Source: Ursus arctos (taxonomy: Eukaryota; Chordata; Mammalia; Carnivora; Ursidae). From it: a stretch of DNA of 64,000 bases. The position numbers and the translations under genes were made by a program. Each line of letters begins with the position of its first letter. The first letter of the stretch is position 1. Under the pieces are notes generated by a model. It saw only the letters and a list, made by a program, of their open reading frames with translations, did no database searches and was not told the DNA's origin. Positions 45,263 through 57,459 of the stretch are shown here, in pieces. The stretch spans positions 49,151,438 to 49,215,437 of the forward strand of contig NW_026622786.1 in NCBI RefSeq assembly GCF_023065955.2, given 5' to 3'.

Positions 45263-46549
45263 AACTTATTCTTCATAACACTGCCCCATGCTCATGAACA
45301 ACTGAGCCATACACTGGTTATCAGCATCCTTCTGTAAGTTGGTTCAGAATTGTTTTGTATCAGGTGGGTTTTCACCAAAATTTGTGGCAGGAGGTTGAGC
45401 TTTTTACTGGTTTTGGAATATATAATATTTTTACCTGTACTTGGACCTTTTTGTTATTGTTAAATTCCTTGGTTTTTAAGGAGGGTTATTTGCTAACATG
45501 TACTTATTCCAAAAATTTTACCATGTTTGTTGAAAGTCCTCCCTTTCAGTGCTCTTCCTTGTACATTTAGAATATTTGTTATTATTTTATACTTTATATA
45601 CATGTTACTTATATGTGTTACATATATATATATATGTTACATATATATAATATGTTTTATACATATTGTGTTCTAACATTTAATTACCAAATGTATCTAT
45701 TGGTCATATAAGAAGAAATAAAGCACAACATTGTCCTCCCTTTATGAAAACAAAACAAAACAAAACAATTATTTGTTCTGCTTCAGTATGCACCAGGAAA
45801 AAAAAAAACACCAGAAGACAAACATTTTATAGTAATATATTTAGTTCTAAATTCTCAGCATCTTTCAGCCCTAGTGAATATTAAAGTGTACATACATGTA
45901 TGCATACTGTGAACAAATTACAGCGCTCAATCACTATATATTCTGCAGGGAGGCATAATAAAGAAAGTATAAGGGGAGACTGATTAGGAAAAAAAGGTAT
46001 GTTTTGCTTTTCTGTGCTCTTAGCACTACAAAACTTGTAACACATATTTTAAATATAATGAGCAAACCCAAGATTCTTCACATTTCTCTTGCCTCTAGAA
46101 ACTGGTTAAAGTTTCCACTATTAATAATACAGAAAATATTCTCTAGAGAATCATGGTATGCTCTAATACTGTGAGAATTTCACCTATATTATGTAGTCCT
46201 TTGTAATATTTGAGGGCAGTGATTTCAGGGAAAAAAATAAACCAAAATTGTTACTAAAACAAAAGAAAAGAATCTTTTAAAAAACTACCCTTTGTTTACC
46301 ATTGGCCATTATCAGATTGTGGTGCTTGCATCACAAGATGATCCACTGCAGTATAGAAATAATTTTTTAAAATCCCTATATAATACATTTTTATCTTATA
46401 CTTAAAAATGTGTATAGTTGGCGTGTGTTCTTCATAAAAAGTTAATACAGCAGAACACACATTTAATTTATGAATAATTAAATGAGCCCACAAGTCTTAG
46501 AGGTACATGGTCAGACATTTTTACTAACAGAGTGCATAATGAAGAAAAA
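45263..46549. other. AT-rich unique region, no gene seen
   Basis: TA/CA simple sequence lies at about 45600-45662. No exon or family was recognised. Confidence 0.4.
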
Positions 46550-46960
46550 AATGGATATCACTGGATGCAGACCAAACTGTGCCTCCATCCTCCACTGCAC
46601 TGCGTTTGCACCTTTGCAAAAATCAATTTGCTGTACTTGTGTGGGCTTATTTCTAGATTTTCTATTCTGTTCCATTGATACAGGAGTCTCTCCCTTTATC
46701 AGAATCACACTGTCCTGATCAATGGAGCCATATAATAGGCCTTAATGTCAGATTTCTTCCACTTGATTTATTATTTTAGCTATTCTAGAGTTTGTATCTT
46801 TCGATATCCATTTTAGAATAAGCTTGTCTATGTGTACAAAAGAACTTTCCAAGATTTTGATAAAAACTGCGTTAAGCCTATAGATCAACTAGGGGAAAAT
46901 TGACATCCTTACTATGAATATTCCAATCCTGAACCCAGTGTTAATCTTTTTTCCCTCAAT
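46550..46960 (-). mobile_element. L1 ORF2 fragment, antisense
   Basis: TTCTATTCTGTTCCATTGAT, TTTAGCTATTCTAGAGTTTG, GATTTTGATAAAAACTGCGT and GAAAATTGACATCCTTACTA follow the reverse complement of L1 ORF2. It has no 3' UTR of its own and precedes another L1's 3' end, so it is a separate insertion or remnant. Confidence 0.7.
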
Positions 46961-47766
46961 TTTTTTTCTGTGAATATTATTGAAATAATATTCTGAATTA
47001 ATATGAATATTATTCACATAATATGGCAACAAACAGAAACTTGGTCTTATTAATTTAAATTTCTATTTGTCCTTTTCCCCATTACTTTTTCATCATTTTC
47101 TTTATAAATTGTATTCCAAGTAGTTGTTTGTTTGTATGTATAAGTGACATACAAAATGCTGTATATATTTCATGTATACAGTTTAATGAGTTTGGAGATA
47201 AGTATACACCATTAAACAATCACCACAAACTATGAAACTTTGTACACTTTGCCTATTACTCCTTATTCTTCCCTAACCCCAACTTCTGGCAACTTACACT
47301 CCATACTTTTAAGAGTCTATTTTACATTCTTTATATAGTGGTATTATATGGTGTTCGCTCTTCTGTGTCTGGCTTATTTCACTTAGCATAATATCCTCCA
47401 GATTCATCCACATCACCATAAATGGCAAGATTTTCTTCTTTTTTTAAAATGTCTGTATAATATAACACTGTATGCATATACCACATTTTCTTTATCCATT
47501 CATCTACCAATGGACATTTAGGTTGCTTCCATGTCTTGACTACTGAAAATAATGCTGCGGTGAAATGGGAATGCAGACATTTCTTTGAGATTCTGACTTC
47601 AGTTCTATTGGATATATACTCAGAAGTGAAATTGCTGGATCATATAGTAGTTCTATTTTTAATTTTTTGAAGAATCTCCATACTGTTTTCCATAGTGGCT
47701 GCACCAATTTACATTTTCACCAACAGCGTACAAGGGTTCCCTTTCCTCTGTATCCTTGTTAACATA

Positions 47767-47870
47767 TATCTTTATATATATTCTACATGTATGAATTTAT
47801 AAATATTTAATTTATATATGTTATATACATTTATATGTACTATATATAATTAAATATACTATATATAGCC
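47767..47870. repeat. AT-rich simple repeat within L1
   Basis: Imperfect TATA/TTTATA units separate two L1 ORF2 blocks (…ATCCTTGTTAACATATATC and GCCATTCTAAAATGTGTGAG). They replace a few bases of the element. Confidence 0.8.
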
Positions 47871-49374
47871 ATTCTAAAATGTGTGAGGTGATATCTCACA
47901 TGTGGTTTTGATTTGCATTTGCCTAATGATAAGTAATGTTGAGCACATTTTCATATACTTGTTGGCCATTTGTATAACTTCTTTGGAGAAATATCCATTA
48001 AGTTCATTCATATGTTTTTAAATTGGATTATTTATTTTTTGGGTCTAATTGGAGTTATTTGTATTTTCTGGATATTAACCCTTTATATGTTTTGCAAATA
48101 TTTTCTCTCATTCTGTAGCTTGCCTTTCATTTTGTTGGTGGTTTACTTTGCTGTGTGGAAGCTTTTCAATTTCATGTAATCCTGTTAGTCTAATTTTGCT
48201 CTTGTTACCTGTGCCTTTGGTGTTCTATCCAAAAATGCATTGCCAAGCCAGTGTTAAGAAGATTTTTCCTTATGTTTTCTTCAAGAATGTGTTATGGTTT
48301 TAAGGTCTTAATTTAAGGTTTTAATTCATTTTGAGTTTATTTTTGTGTATGGTGTAATAAAGGTCAATTTCATTCTTTTGCATATGGATATCCAGGTTTT
48401 CTTAGCGGCACTTACTGAAGAGATTACCTTTCCCTGTTGTGTATTCTTTTCACTGTTATTGATCAATTGACAATACATGCATGACTTTATCTCAGGGCTC
48501 TCTATTTTGTTCCATTGGTCTATATACTTCTTTTTATACCTGTACCTGTTTCGATTACTATAGTTTTGTAATATATTTAAAATTAGAAAGTGTCATGCCT
48601 CCAGCTTTGTTTTTCTTGCTCAATTTACTTTGGTTATGCAGAGTGTTTTGGGTTCCAAAAGAATTTCAGGATTTTCTTTTCCTGTAAAAACACCATTATA
48701 GTTTTGATAGAGATTGTATTGCATCTCTATATTGCTTTGGGTAGAGTGGACATTTTAACAAATAATTCATCTACTCCATTAACACAGCATGTTTTTCTAT
48801 TTATTTGCCTTTTAAAATTTCTTTCACCAATGTTTTATAATTTTTGGTGTATAAATCTTTCACCTCCTTTGTTAAACTTATTCTGTTTTTGTAAATAAGG
48901 TTGCTTTCTTGATTTCCTTTTCCAGTTGTTCATTGCTAGTATGTATAAATGCAAATGATTTTTTAGTATTTTGATTTTGTATCCAGCAACTTTTCTAAAT
49001 TTATTTTTTTTTGTGTGGAGTCTTAAGGTTTTCTACATAAAAGATCATGTCATCTGGAAACAGATAATTTTACTTCTTTCTTTCTGATTTGGATGGCTTT
49101 TATTTATTTGTCTTGCCTATTTGCTCTGGCTAGGATTCCCAATACTATGCTGAATAGAAGTGGTGACAGTGGGCATCTTTCCCTTGCTCCAGATGTTAAG
49201 AAAAACGAAGTTTTTCACCACTGAGTATGATGTTAGCGGTGGCCTTTATTGCGTTGAGGTATGTTTTTTTATACCTCATTTGTTGAGAGTTTTTATCATG
49301 AAAGGGTATTGAATTTTGTCAAATAGTTTTTCTGCATCTGATGATATGATAATGCTATTTTATCCTTTGTTCTG

Positions 49375-49605
49375 TTAATGTGGTATTATTACATTGATTA
49401 ATTTTTCCATGTTGAGTGATGCTTGCATCCTGGGGATAAATCTCACTTTATCATGGTACATGATCCTTTCAATATACTGTTGAATTTGATTTGCTAGCAT
49501 TTTGTTGAATTTTTTGCTTCTATGCTTATCAGGAATATTGGCCTGTAGTTTTCTTTTCTTGCAGTGTCTTTGTCTAGCTTTGGTATCAGGGTATGTTGGC
49601 CTCAT
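49375..49605 (-). pseudogene. L1 ORF2 reverse transcriptase remnant
   Basis: An open stretch of 76 codons contains QRHCKKRKLQANIPDKH and NKMLANQIQQYIERIMYHDK, recognisable as part of the reverse transcriptase domain of L1 ORF2p. It is a remnant in a broken element and has no start context of its own. Confidence 0.7.
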
Positions 49606-50582
49606 AAAATGAGTTTAGAAGTGTTTCCTCTTCTTCTACTTTATGGAAGAGTTTAAGAAGGATTGGTAATAATTATTTAAATGTTTGGTAGAATTCACCT
49701 GTGAGACAGCCTGGGCTTTTCTTTGTTGAGAAGTTTTTGATTACTTATTTGATCTTCTTATTTGTTACTGATCTGTTCAAGCTTTTTTCCTCTTCTTGAT
49801 TCAGTCTTATCAGTCTTATCAGTTTCATTAATTTTTTGTATTGTTTTCCAATTTTCTATTTCATTTATTTCTACTCTAATGTTTATTATTGCCTCTATTC
49901 TGCTAACTTTGGACTTAGCTGGTTCTTTCTTTTCTTGTTCAGAGTGGTATAAATTTGGGTTGTTTATTGAGATCTTTACTCTTTTTTAATGAGGTGTTTA
50001 TTGCTGTGAATCTGCTTCTTAGTATGGCTTCTGCTATATCACGTATATTTTGGCATGTTGTGTTTTCATTTTCATATTTTTTGAGATATTTTTGAATATT
50101 CATTTTTATTTCTTCTTACATTCAATGGTTGTTTAAGAATGTATTATTTAATATTCACATATTTGTGAATTTTCCAGTTTTTCTAATGTTGATTTCTAGC
50201 TTCATTCTATTGTGGTTAGAAAAGATTCTTGGTATAATACTAATATTCTTAAATTTATTAAGATTTTTTTTTAACCTGGCATATAATCTATCCTGGAGAA
50301 TGTTCCATGTTTGTTTGAGAAGTATGTGTATCCTGCTGTTGTTGGGTAAATGTTCTGTATGTTTCTCTTAGGTTCTTCTGATCTATAGTGTTGTTCAAGT
50401 CTACTGTCTCCTTATGATTTTCTGTCTGGATGTTCTATCCATTATTGAAATGGGATATTAAAATCTCCAACTATTGCTATCTATTTCTCCCTTTAGATCT
50501 GTCAGTGTTGCTTTGTATATTCAGTTGTTCTGATGTTGGATGCATACATATTTATAATTGTGATATCTTCCTGTTCAATTAA

Positions 50583-50632
50583 CTCTTTTGTCACCATAAC
50601 TCTTTTATCACCATAACTCTTTTATCACCATC
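50583..50632 (+). repeat. Three tandem copies of about 18 bases
   Basis: CTCTTTTGTCACCATAA, CTCTTTTATCACCATAA and CTCTTTTATCACCATCT follow each other directly, inside the L1. Confidence 0.9.
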
Positions 50633-50649
50633 TTTGTCTCTTAAGACCT

Positions 50650-50853
50650 TTTTTTTTTTTTTCGATCTGTTTTTTTATTTGAGAGCGAGAGAGAGCATGC
50701 AAGCAGGGGGAGAGGCAGAGGGAGAGAATCCCCAGGCCGACTTCCTGCTGAGTGTGGAGCCCAATGCTGGGCTTGATCTCATGACTCTTGAGATCACGAC
50801 CTGAGCTAAAACCAAGAGCTGGATGTTCAACTTACTGAGCCACACAGGAGCCC
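50650..50853 (-). mobile_element. Can-SINE, reverse, nested in L1
   Basis: Poly-T, GTTTTTTTATTTGAGAGCGA, GGAGCCCAATGCTGGGCTTG and GAGCCACACAGGAGCCCT are present. TCTTAAGAC before and TCTTATGAC after (50854 on) are the likely target duplication. Confidence 0.95.
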
Positions 50854-51091
50854 TCTTATGACTGTTTTTTACTTAAATTCTATTTTGTCTGATATAAGTA
50901 TAACCACCCTGCTTTCTGCCAGTTATCATTTGCATGAGATATCTTTTCCCATTTTTTCACTTTTAGACTATATATGTGCTTAAATTTAAAGTGAGTCTCT
51001 TACAGAAAGCATATCATTGTATCTTGCTTTTTTAAAACTTTTCAGTCATTCCATGTCTTTTGATTATGGAGTTTAATCCATTTACACTAAA

Positions 51092-51303
51092 AGGAGTTAT
51101 TGGAGTGCCTGGGTAGCTCAGTCAGTTAAGTGTCCAACTTTGATTTTGGCTCAGGTCATGATCTCAGGGTCATAAGATTGAACCCTGTGATGGGCTCCAG
51201 GTTCAAAGTGGAGTCTGCTTGTCTCTCTCGCTTCCCTTGTTTGCACTCTCTCTCTCTCTCAAATAAATTAATAAAATATTTTTTTAAAAAAAAGCAGTTA
51301 TTG
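51092..51303 (+). mobile_element. Can-SINE, sense, nested in L1
   Basis: The body at 51103-51291 starts GAGTGCCTGGGTAGCTCAGT and ends CAAATAAATTAATAAAATAT with an A tail. GGAGTTATTG before and GCAGTTATTG after are the target duplication with one change. It faces the SINE at 50650-50853. Confidence 0.95.
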
Positions 51304-51600
51304 ATGGATAAGGACTTACTAGTACCATTTTGTTCATTGTTTTCTGTTTTGTAGTTATTTTGTTCATCCTTTCCTCTCTTGCTGTCTTCCTTTGTTATTT
51401 GCTGATTGATTTGTATTGATATGGTTTGATTCCTTCCTATTTTTCTTTTGTGTATCTTCTTTAGGTGTTTTCTTTGTGGTTACCATGAGGCTTACATAAA
51501 ACATCTCACACTTAGAACATTCTGTTTTAAGCTTTTAACAAATTTAGATACGTAATTCTCTAAGTACCCTCAAAGCCACATGCACATCTTATTGTGCTTC

Positions 51601-51745
51601 CTGTCACATTGTACGGACAGAGTTTGTTTCCTCTATCATATCTTCATCTAGGCTGAGAGATTCTTAAAAGAAAGGCTTTTGCCTTATTTTCTTCAACTCT
51701 TTAATGGCTGACACATAATGTGTGTTCAATGTTTGTTGAATGCAA
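51601..51745 (+). mobile_element. L2 3'-end fragment, sense (tentative)
   Basis: ATCTAGGCTGAGAGATTCTT, AAATGGCTGACACATAATG-like text and TGTGTTCAATGTTTGTTGAA follow the L2 3' end. A MIR-like tail may continue to about 51915 (TTATAAGTAAGGGAAATGA). Confidence 0.55.
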
Positions 51746-51915
51746 TTAAGGGGGTTTTGCAGTTTTATAAAATCCTTTATACTTATTATCTTACTTGTTA
51801 TCTCAATTACTATCTCACTCCTGCACTAATTCTAAGAATTAGATTGCTTTACTCTGATTTTATAAGTAAGGGAAATGAAATTCGGAGAGTTTTAGTGCCT
51901 TATTCATTGTTATAA

Positions 51916-53060
51916 AACTTGCAATGATATCCTATTTTCCTAATCTAAGACAATGCATTTCTTGTTCATATTTACTTTGAGACTAGAAAGATAGACAAAT
52001 ATTTTACAATTTTTGTTTTTTTCAACAAGAGGAAGGAAAAAGGAGACTAAAATCAATTAGAAAATTCATATTATTACAATGTTTCCTTCACACTAGTTAA
52101 GGATCTCTATATGGAAAATGGGAACAATGGTAAAGAAAGCTGTAATCACCATTGTTAAATTATTTTCTATTTCCAATCCATTATATTTAAATGGAAAATC
52201 TGCTTATGACAGAAAGAAAAAAATGAGCTGTTGATTTATATTGTGCTGCCTTGTTTAAGGTTGTGTCAATAAAATGCCACAGATAAAAGTAAAACACATA
52301 TTTCATTTATATTCATAATTGAAATCTCTCATCTGAATTTTGATAAACAGCTGGATGGTCTAGAACAACTGAACAGTTGGTATCCTGAAATATAAGAAAT
52401 CATTGGGAAATTCACTTTCTTTGATGAAAAACATGCTAACATTGAATTGTTGAGTTGAGGTAATATTTGCAATGTCTCTGGCTCATCCAAATTAACTGAA
52501 TGTTTGACCTCAATATGGGTGCTGACACAGCCTAAGTGGGATGAATGCTGCTTGATTATGATGAAATCAAAGCAATGAGCTAAAGGTTTTTTTTAAAGCC
52601 TTTTTAGACAACATTTTAACTAAAACAAATATAAACCATTATATAATATATGAAACTTGTGGTCTGCAAGTGCTCAGCAATAACCAAACTAAAATATCTT
52701 TCTATTGGGTCAGAGAACCTTACACTGAAACCAAACAAATCTTTGAATAAGCTTTAAACAGATATAAAAGCTATAAATAGGCTTAAAAGATAAAAACTTT
52801 AAAGAGATATAAAATACTATGGCTTTAATATTTTCAATTAGTATCTTTCAGAATACCACATTTTTATCTGGGTTAAATTTCAACATAATAATAAAATCTT
52901 TAAATGAGGCATAAATAGAACTACTATGAAGCACAGAGTAGTTTTTTGCTATAATTTTTTAATGATTAAATTATCTTCATAAAATTTCTTAAAACTTTTG
53001 GTTACTGTGTATACTTAACTTTCATCTGAATGGCTTTTATGATCTCATGACCCTTACTTA
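51916..53060. other. Unique AT-rich region, candidate non-coding element at 52060-52560
   Basis: No mobile element was recognised over more than 1 kb. The part at 52060-52560 is even in composition, lacks simple repeats and is rich in ATTA and CAGCTG-like motifs, a texture often seen in conserved enhancers. This is an impression only. Confidence 0.3.
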
Positions 53061-53335
53061 TTCTTAATTTTTTTTAAAGATCTATTTATTTGTTTGAGAG
53101 AGAGAGAGAGAGAGTGAGCAAGTGTGTTCCAGCTGGGGGTGGGGGGGAGGGCTTGAAGGGGTGGGAGATTCAGAGGGAGAGGGAGAGAGAAAACCTCAAA
53201 CAGACTCCACAATGAGCACAGAGCCCAACTTGGGGCTTGACCCCACAACCCCAAGATCATGACCTGAGCTGAAACCAAGAGTCATATACTCAATTGACTG
53301 AGCCACCCAGGTGCCTCTGTTCTTGATTTTTTTTT
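53061..53335 (-). mobile_element. Can-SINE, reverse, with target duplication
   Basis: The body at about 53074-53316 shows TTTTAAAGATCTATTTATTT, a GAGA tract, an expanded G-rich part near 53134-53165 and GAGCCACCCAGGTGCCTC. TTCTTAATTTTTTTT (53061) and TTCTTGATTTTTTTTT (53320) flank it. Confidence 0.95.
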
Positions 53336-54351
53336 AACCTTTCTTTTAAATCTGTTCACCTGACATCACAGTCCAAATCCAAGCTTCACTCCAAGTGCCT
53401 TCCCTTTTCTCTGTATTCCTTCTTAACTTCCAAGTACTAATCTAGCCAGATACTTCCAGGTATTTTAACATATCTTTTCTCTTTCACCACATCTCCTCTT
53501 AATTCAGTTTCTTATCACCTGTCAGCTAAAACATTGCAGTTGTCCATTTCCTTGGTGCTAGTCCTGCTCCAAAGCAACTTCCACCCATTGCTTCTGAAAG
53601 TAGGATCTGTTCACCAGAGCATTGGACTCATGTAGGATTTTTTTCACCTGGCTTCACAAAAAGATATGTGTAGAAGTAGAACATGTCTGTCAAAACACTG
53701 ATGTGTCTTAAGATAAATAAATTTCTTGTGAATTAACGAAGTGCCAAGCCTTAGAACCAACTAAATTTAAATTATATATAATTGTATATTAGATAATGTA
53801 TATAATTTATAATATACAATACGTTATATATGCAATATATATTATATATCACAATGTATAAATTTACGTATGTGATTTTATGTATATAATACACATATAT
53901 GATCATCTATATGTTATTCATATGAATATCATAACTGTGGCTGCATTGTAAACTGCCCCCAAGGGACAGGACAGACAATACACTGCAGCTTCGTGACTCA
54001 CGATCCTGATCCTTAAACATAGTATTTATATGCTTTCTCTTTGTGTCTGAATTTGATTTTTTCTTTAAGTTCTGCTTGGCTCAATATTTACAGCTCTTAA
54101 GTTCTTACTCTGCTTCTAAGAAAATAATAAATATTACTTCTTTCAAGGAAAAGTAGCAAAGCATAGTACAGTAAAAATTTTAGCTTGTAAGTCAGACAGA
54201 AAGTAATCCAAACTTTTCATAACTGAGTGAATTTTTAGGTCTGACTGATTGGGTTCCTTTACCCACCTCTCCCTTCCCTTTAAAGGAAAGACACAGGAGA
54301 ATGGAGGCACCTGGATAGGTATAACAAACAAAACAAACTTAATAATAAAAA
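53336..54351. other. Unique DNA, no gene seen
   Basis: AT-rich simple sequence lies at about 53766-53912. The C/T-rich part at 53340-53600 might be a decayed L2 piece, not confirmed. Confidence 0.35.
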
Positions 54352-54570
54352 GACACTGGTCTCTCTCTCTCTCTTTTTTTTTTTAAATATTTTATTTATT
54401 TATTTGACAGAGAGAGAGGGACACAGGCAGGGGGAGTGGGAGAGGAAGAAGCAGGCTCCCAGCAGAGGAGCCTAACGTGGGGCTCAATCCTATAACGCCA
54501 GGATCACACCCTGAGCCAAAGGCAGATGCTTAACGACTGCGCCACCAAGGCACCCTGACACTGGTCTCTC
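54352..54570 (-). mobile_element. Can-SINE, reverse, with 14-bp target duplication
   Basis: The body at about 54374-54556 shows TTAAATATTTTATTTATTTA, GCAGGCTCCCAGC, TGGGGCTCAATCCTATAACG and GCCACCAAGGCACCC. GACACTGGTCTCTC occurs at 54352-54365 and 54557-54570. The CT repeat next to it grew after insertion. Confidence 0.96.
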
Positions 54571-56519
54571 TTATAATACCATGTGAAAAGCAACCAAAGC
54601 CAAAATGTATGAGAAAGCCATTACTACCTTCCTTTCCCAATCCACCCAGGATATAGAATACCCAACCAGCCCCCTGCCTAGAAGTGGGCTGCTATTTCAA
54701 TAATCATTCTAAAACAATAATTTTGCTTAGGTGTTGTGAGAGAGCAAGATAGCAACAAAATAAAACAAGAACAAGAACAAGAAGTGATAGGAAAACATGA
54801 CACATTTGTGTTTCTAGACTGGGTTTTAAATTCTAAATCTTCAATTCCACTTAGATTTTTTAAATTACCTAAAATCTTTGAACTCCGGTTTGTTACTGAT
54901 ATGAATGGACTTAAAATACCTACAGCTTCAGAAGTAATTAGTCATAACAATAATAGCTAATATTTATTTACTGTTTATTTAATATCAGCATAATCTAATT
55001 GCTTTACATACCTTTATTCCATCATTCATCAACATTGCTGAATAGGTTCTGTAATTATCAAAATGGAGAAATTTGGTATTATTTTGCCTATAGTAACTTA
55101 CAAAAATATTGGTGAGCAAGAATTCTGGAACATGAGTGTCTACCGTCGTACAACACTGCACTGGATTAAGAGAAAATATGTGTGTGAATGTAACTGATAA
55201 TGTAAAATGTGCTAACTATATGTCAGTTTCTTTCTCTTTCTACTTTATATTTATAATATTCATGACTCAACAATGAAATCATGATAGTATTGTTTCAATT
55301 TTACAGATCCCGGTATCAACAAGTCTAAAAAGTTTTAAAATACTTTCGAACCATAAAAAATGGAACACAAGATTACAGCAAATAATCAAGGAAAGCCTCT
55401 TAAGGAAGATAAAATATAAGATGACTTTAAAGGAGACGGTACATATAGACCAAAAGGATCAGGAAGCGAGAAGGTAATTTGCCCTCCACATAGATCCATT
55501 TATAAAAAGCTATTATCTCAAACAATTAGTTTTATCATTTTTTTCATTGATTTTGCAGTCTCTGTTATAAAGTTCTTCATTTGCCAATAGAAGTTAAGTG
55601 CTTTATTTCCCAATAAAATTGACTTTGACTTGTAATAACCTATTGGAGTTCTATGAGCCATATTCCTGTGAACTCTTTAAATGTGAGCGTTCAGTTCTTC
55701 ATTAACATCCTGATTTACATGTCCCTAGCGCTGCCACAGCTGCTTGATTCCGCATAGGCCTGTTAGTGGAAATGCTTTGATGGAATCAGAGACAAATATT
55801 CTCTTGCTTCACTGGGCATATGCTGAACGATCAGAGGTATTCATAAGCAAAAAAATTCTCAATAACTAAAACAGTGGTAACAAAACTAGACATTCACAGT
55901 TTTGGTTTTTGGGGTTTTTTTTTTTTTTTTTTTTTTGGCAGAGATCATATATTGCTGTGAGGTCACTTACCAAATTAAGTGAATAGAACTTGATTTATTA
56001 TTATTTTATTAACTTGTTACTTATGAGTAGTTTTACTTGGGCTGGGTCCATGTACATAAATTTGTCACACTTAGTCAAATAATAGATTCATCTCCACCCA
56101 TATCCAGACATGACAGGTGTTTGACTCCATATTAAAGTTCTCCATATAATTAAACCATGAAGTGTGCCACCATTTTGTTACGGCAACGGATTTAGCAAAA
56201 CACCAGGTTAAACATTTGTACCTATAAAGTGTTCCTGAAATGTTGATATAGATATGTCAATAATCACCAAGGAATATAATTTTGCTATATATTTATGAAT
56301 AAAAACTCAATGTGTTTGTACTTCAAAGTCAATAAAGTCTATAAAGGATGAATAAAAGGAATTCCTGAATTACCCTGAAAAGGGTAATTAATGGAACTGA
56401 TGATTAGCATTAATATGGACCACGTACTGTGGTAAATGCTGTGGTGGTGACTGCAACTCTCCCCTAGGGGGGGTCCATTTTTTCTCTTTTTTTCTCTTAT
56501 TTCTTTTGGTATTAAACCC
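54571..56519. other. Unique AT-rich DNA, candidate non-coding element at 55490-55860
   Basis: No exon is supported. A 22-base T run lies at about 55917-55936. The part at 55490-55860 has no repeat resemblance and mixed composition, with CAGCTG and CATTTATAAA-like motifs. Confidence 0.3.
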
Positions 56520-56915
56520 CAAAACTCCAAAATAAGACTGAAAAACAGGCTGCAGCTAGAGAGTATAATAGCCACGTGACTAAGTTTGGGTCAGCGGGAT
56601 GGAAGTTGAAATAACATGTACAAGATGTGTTAACTTCCTGAAGACAAGCTTTCTATCCTGGACTTCTGCTCTCTCTTGTCCGCCAAAACAGGAATGCAGA
56701 CACGGAGGTCAGCCAGCTTCAACCAGGAGTGTGACCATGCCACAGGATATGAGAAAACCTCAACATGGAGACAACTGAAGTCCCTGAATGACCTTGCAAA
56801 ACAGGCCTCTCCTACCACACACTTAGTCTTTTAGGTGGCAGAGAAATACATTTCTTTTTTGAAAATAGCTATAATTCTAGGTGTTTTGTTATAGCACCTC
56901 ATCCTATACAGTGAA
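56520..56915 (+). mobile_element. Old MaLR LTR (MLT1-like), sense
   Basis: CACGTGACTAAGTTTGGGTC, GCGGGATGGAAGTTGAAAT, GGAATGCAGACACGGAGGTC, AACCTCAACATGGAGACAAC and GAGAAATACATTTC follow the order of older MLT1 LTRs, ending at GTTATAGCACCTC. Diverged. Confidence 0.55.
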
Positions 56916-57459
56916 TAATTAATGCGCTCTGTGTATTTTTCCCTCATTGATCTTTAAAACAACCAGTTGGCATGGGCATTATTATCTCTATGTTGATGTT
57001 CAAAAAACCAGGTTACATGACGATCAAGTCTTCAGCTTATATATAATGTAAAAAGCAGTTGAGTACACAACTTATGCCTTTTAAGCAATCATTTGATTTT
57101 TTTTTTTCTGGATTCATATTCCCCCTTCAATGCCCATGTAATCTGCTATTGAATGCCTTTCTTTCCTCTACTCCTAGGTGTCTAGCTCTTCTGTGACTTC
57201 CCTGGTGCTGTCTTGCTACCTCAGCAGCTATTCTCAGTCATTTCTGGATTCAGCACTTCCCAGAACTGCAGTGGTGAGGTGTTTTGGTTTGTAATGTGTA
57301 AATTTTCAGTATACATAATTGAAAAACTATATTGAAAAAGTTCCATTTTTCATGAGTTCATGTAAACCAAAGAGAAATAAATCTGATTGCATTAAAAAGA
57401 CCAATTCAATGAAATAAATACGCTCTGCATCTTGTAGGCGTAGAGACTGAAATCTGGTT

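Larger units (their letters stand above)
47110..51600 (-). mobile_element. Long L1 (3' UTR and most of ORF2), antisense, with two nested SINEs
   Basis: The 3' UTR lies at about 47110-47330. ORF2 follows rightward: AGCATAATATCCTCCAGATT, TGGATATTAACCCTTTATAT, AATACTATGCTGAATAGAAG, CTTGCATCCTGGGGATAAAT, TATTTTGTCTGATATAAGTA and TTTGTGGTTACCATGAGGC. SINEs interrupt it at 50650-50853 and 51103-51291, and AT simple sequence at 47767-47870. About 4 kb of L1 remain with many frame breaks. It is middle-aged by its divergence. The right border is approximate. Confidence 0.82.

Noticed and set aside
47110..51600. Active L1 with intact ORF2
   Set aside because: Frames are broken many times, the 5' part is missing, and two SINEs and simple repeats interrupt it.
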